The position numbers and the translations under genes were made by a program. Shown piece after piece: positions 63,551-64,000 of a stretch of 64,000 bases of DNA. The notes below the pieces were generated by a model, which had not been told where the DNA came from, did no database searches, and saw only the letters and a program-made list of their open reading frames with translations. Source of the stretch: Verrucomicrobiota bacterium (GTDB taxonomy: Bacteria > Verrucomicrobiota > Verrucomicrobiia > Chthoniobacterales > Terrimicrobiaceae); contig JAFKMU010000039.1 in NCBI GenBank assembly GCA_017305195.1, forward strand, positions 62,001-126,000, read 5' to 3'. How positions within the stretch are numbered: position 1 is the stretch's first letter; the number at the start of each line of letters is the position of its first letter.

Positions 63551-64000
63551 ATGTCCGCTGCTGCTTCGTTCTCTTCCCAAGACTCACACCTTCCGCACGG
63601 TGTGGAGCTTCTTCGACACCCGCTTTTGAATAAAGCCACCGCCTTCAGCGAAGAAGAGCGGGATCAGCTTGGCTTGCGCGGACTCCTCCCGCCCCGGGTG
63701 GTCAACCTGGAGTTGCAGGTCGATCGCGTGCTCGCCCAGCTCCGCTGCAAGTCGAACGACCTTGAGAAGTACATCTTCCTCTCCGCCCTCCAGCAGCGCA
63801 ACGAGACCCTCTTTTACAAACTGCTGATCGACCATCTCGAGGAGACGATGCCCATCATCTACACGCCGACCGTCGGCCAGGCCTGTCTGGAATACGGCAG
63901 CATCCTGCGCCATCCGCGCGGCTTGTGGATCACCAGCAATGATCGCGGGCGCATCGCCTCGGTCCTTCGCAACTGGCCGCAAACCAACGTCCGCGTGATC
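63551..64000 (+). CDS. NAD-dependent malic enzyme, N-terminal part (runs off the window)
   Basis: 150 residues are visible and the frame is open at the edge. LLNKATAFSEEERDQLGLRGLLPP, split at the loop, then LFYKLLIDHLEETMPIIYTPTVGQAC and HPRGLWITSNDRGRI are the N-terminal signature of the long malic enzymes (about 550 residues) that convert malate to pyruvate. The start ATG at 63551 is preceded by an AT-rich stretch with a possible promoter. Confidence 0.92.
   Translation, partial: MSAAASFSSQDSHLPHGVELLRHPLLNKATAFSEEERDQLGLRGLLPPRVVNLELQVDRVLAQLRCKSNDLEKYIFLSALQQRNETLFYKLLIDHLEETMPIIYTPTVGQACLEYGSILRHPRGLWITSNDRGRIASVLRNWPQTNVRVI

Overview
The window is GC-rich, densely coded bacterial chromosome, most likely from Verrucomicrobiota (Chthoniobacter/Terrimicrobium-like, class Spartobacteria). 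The strongest pointers are a complete Verru_Chthon prepilin cassette (D-B-C-A), a PEP-CTERM protein, a GntR regulator with a LacI-type sensor domain, many glycoside hydrolases, a type II (eukaryote-like) glutamine synthetase, and the futalosine menaquinone enzyme MqnC. The genus is inference; the phylum is well supported.

Positions 1-27.7 kb are mostly housekeeping: a clpS-DUF2017-recO-TPR-heptose-1-P adenylyltransferase run; a MoxR ATPase with a membrane partner; PII (glnB); an HD nuclease, an SBF-type transporter, mqnC and a BI-1 protein; LON-domain and YggS proteins; a LysR regulator; cell-wall enzymes (polysaccharide deacetylase, L,D-transpeptidase); a uracil-DNA glycosylase-like protein; phosphate transport (pit) divergent from an alkaline phosphatase; glutamine synthetase glnII; an overlapping kinase-like/PP2C pair; an MFS transporter, FAH-family and D-threonine-aldolase-like enzymes, a nucleoside deoxyribosyltransferase and a deoxyhypusine-synthase-like protein. 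Nitrogen control is suggested by -24/-12 (sigma-54) elements in front of both glnB and glnII.

Positions 28.5-30.25 kb form a small, AT-richer accessory patch with fragments of plasmid/phage-type genes and short direct repeats, ending at a tRNA-Leu(UAA).

Positions 30.3-61.4 kb are a large carbohydrate locus. On the minus strand an eight-gene operon (41.4 to 30.4 kb) carries four prepilin-like genes in the order of the type II secretion minor pseudopilins H-I-J-K, then an unknown secreted protein, a GH38 alpha-mannosidase, a secreted carbohydrate-binding-like protein and a 2-hydroxyacid dehydrogenase. Divergent from it are an MFS transporter with a roughly 400-residue insert, a membrane protein and a GH130 phosphorylase. 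A heparinase II/III-like protein, a secreted GH5, a PEP-CTERM autotransporter-repeat protein, the GntR regulator, an FAD oxidoreductase, an SGNH hydrolase, a GH2 beta-glucuronidase and a GH94 cellobiose phosphorylase follow. A TATAGCA-type operator-like motif recurs in the promoter regions at 41.4, 52.4, 52.7 and 55.6-55.7 kb, which suggests that one regulator ties the pseudopilin operon to the sugar genes. The window ends with two SPFH/band-7 genes and the 5' part of a malic enzyme gene.
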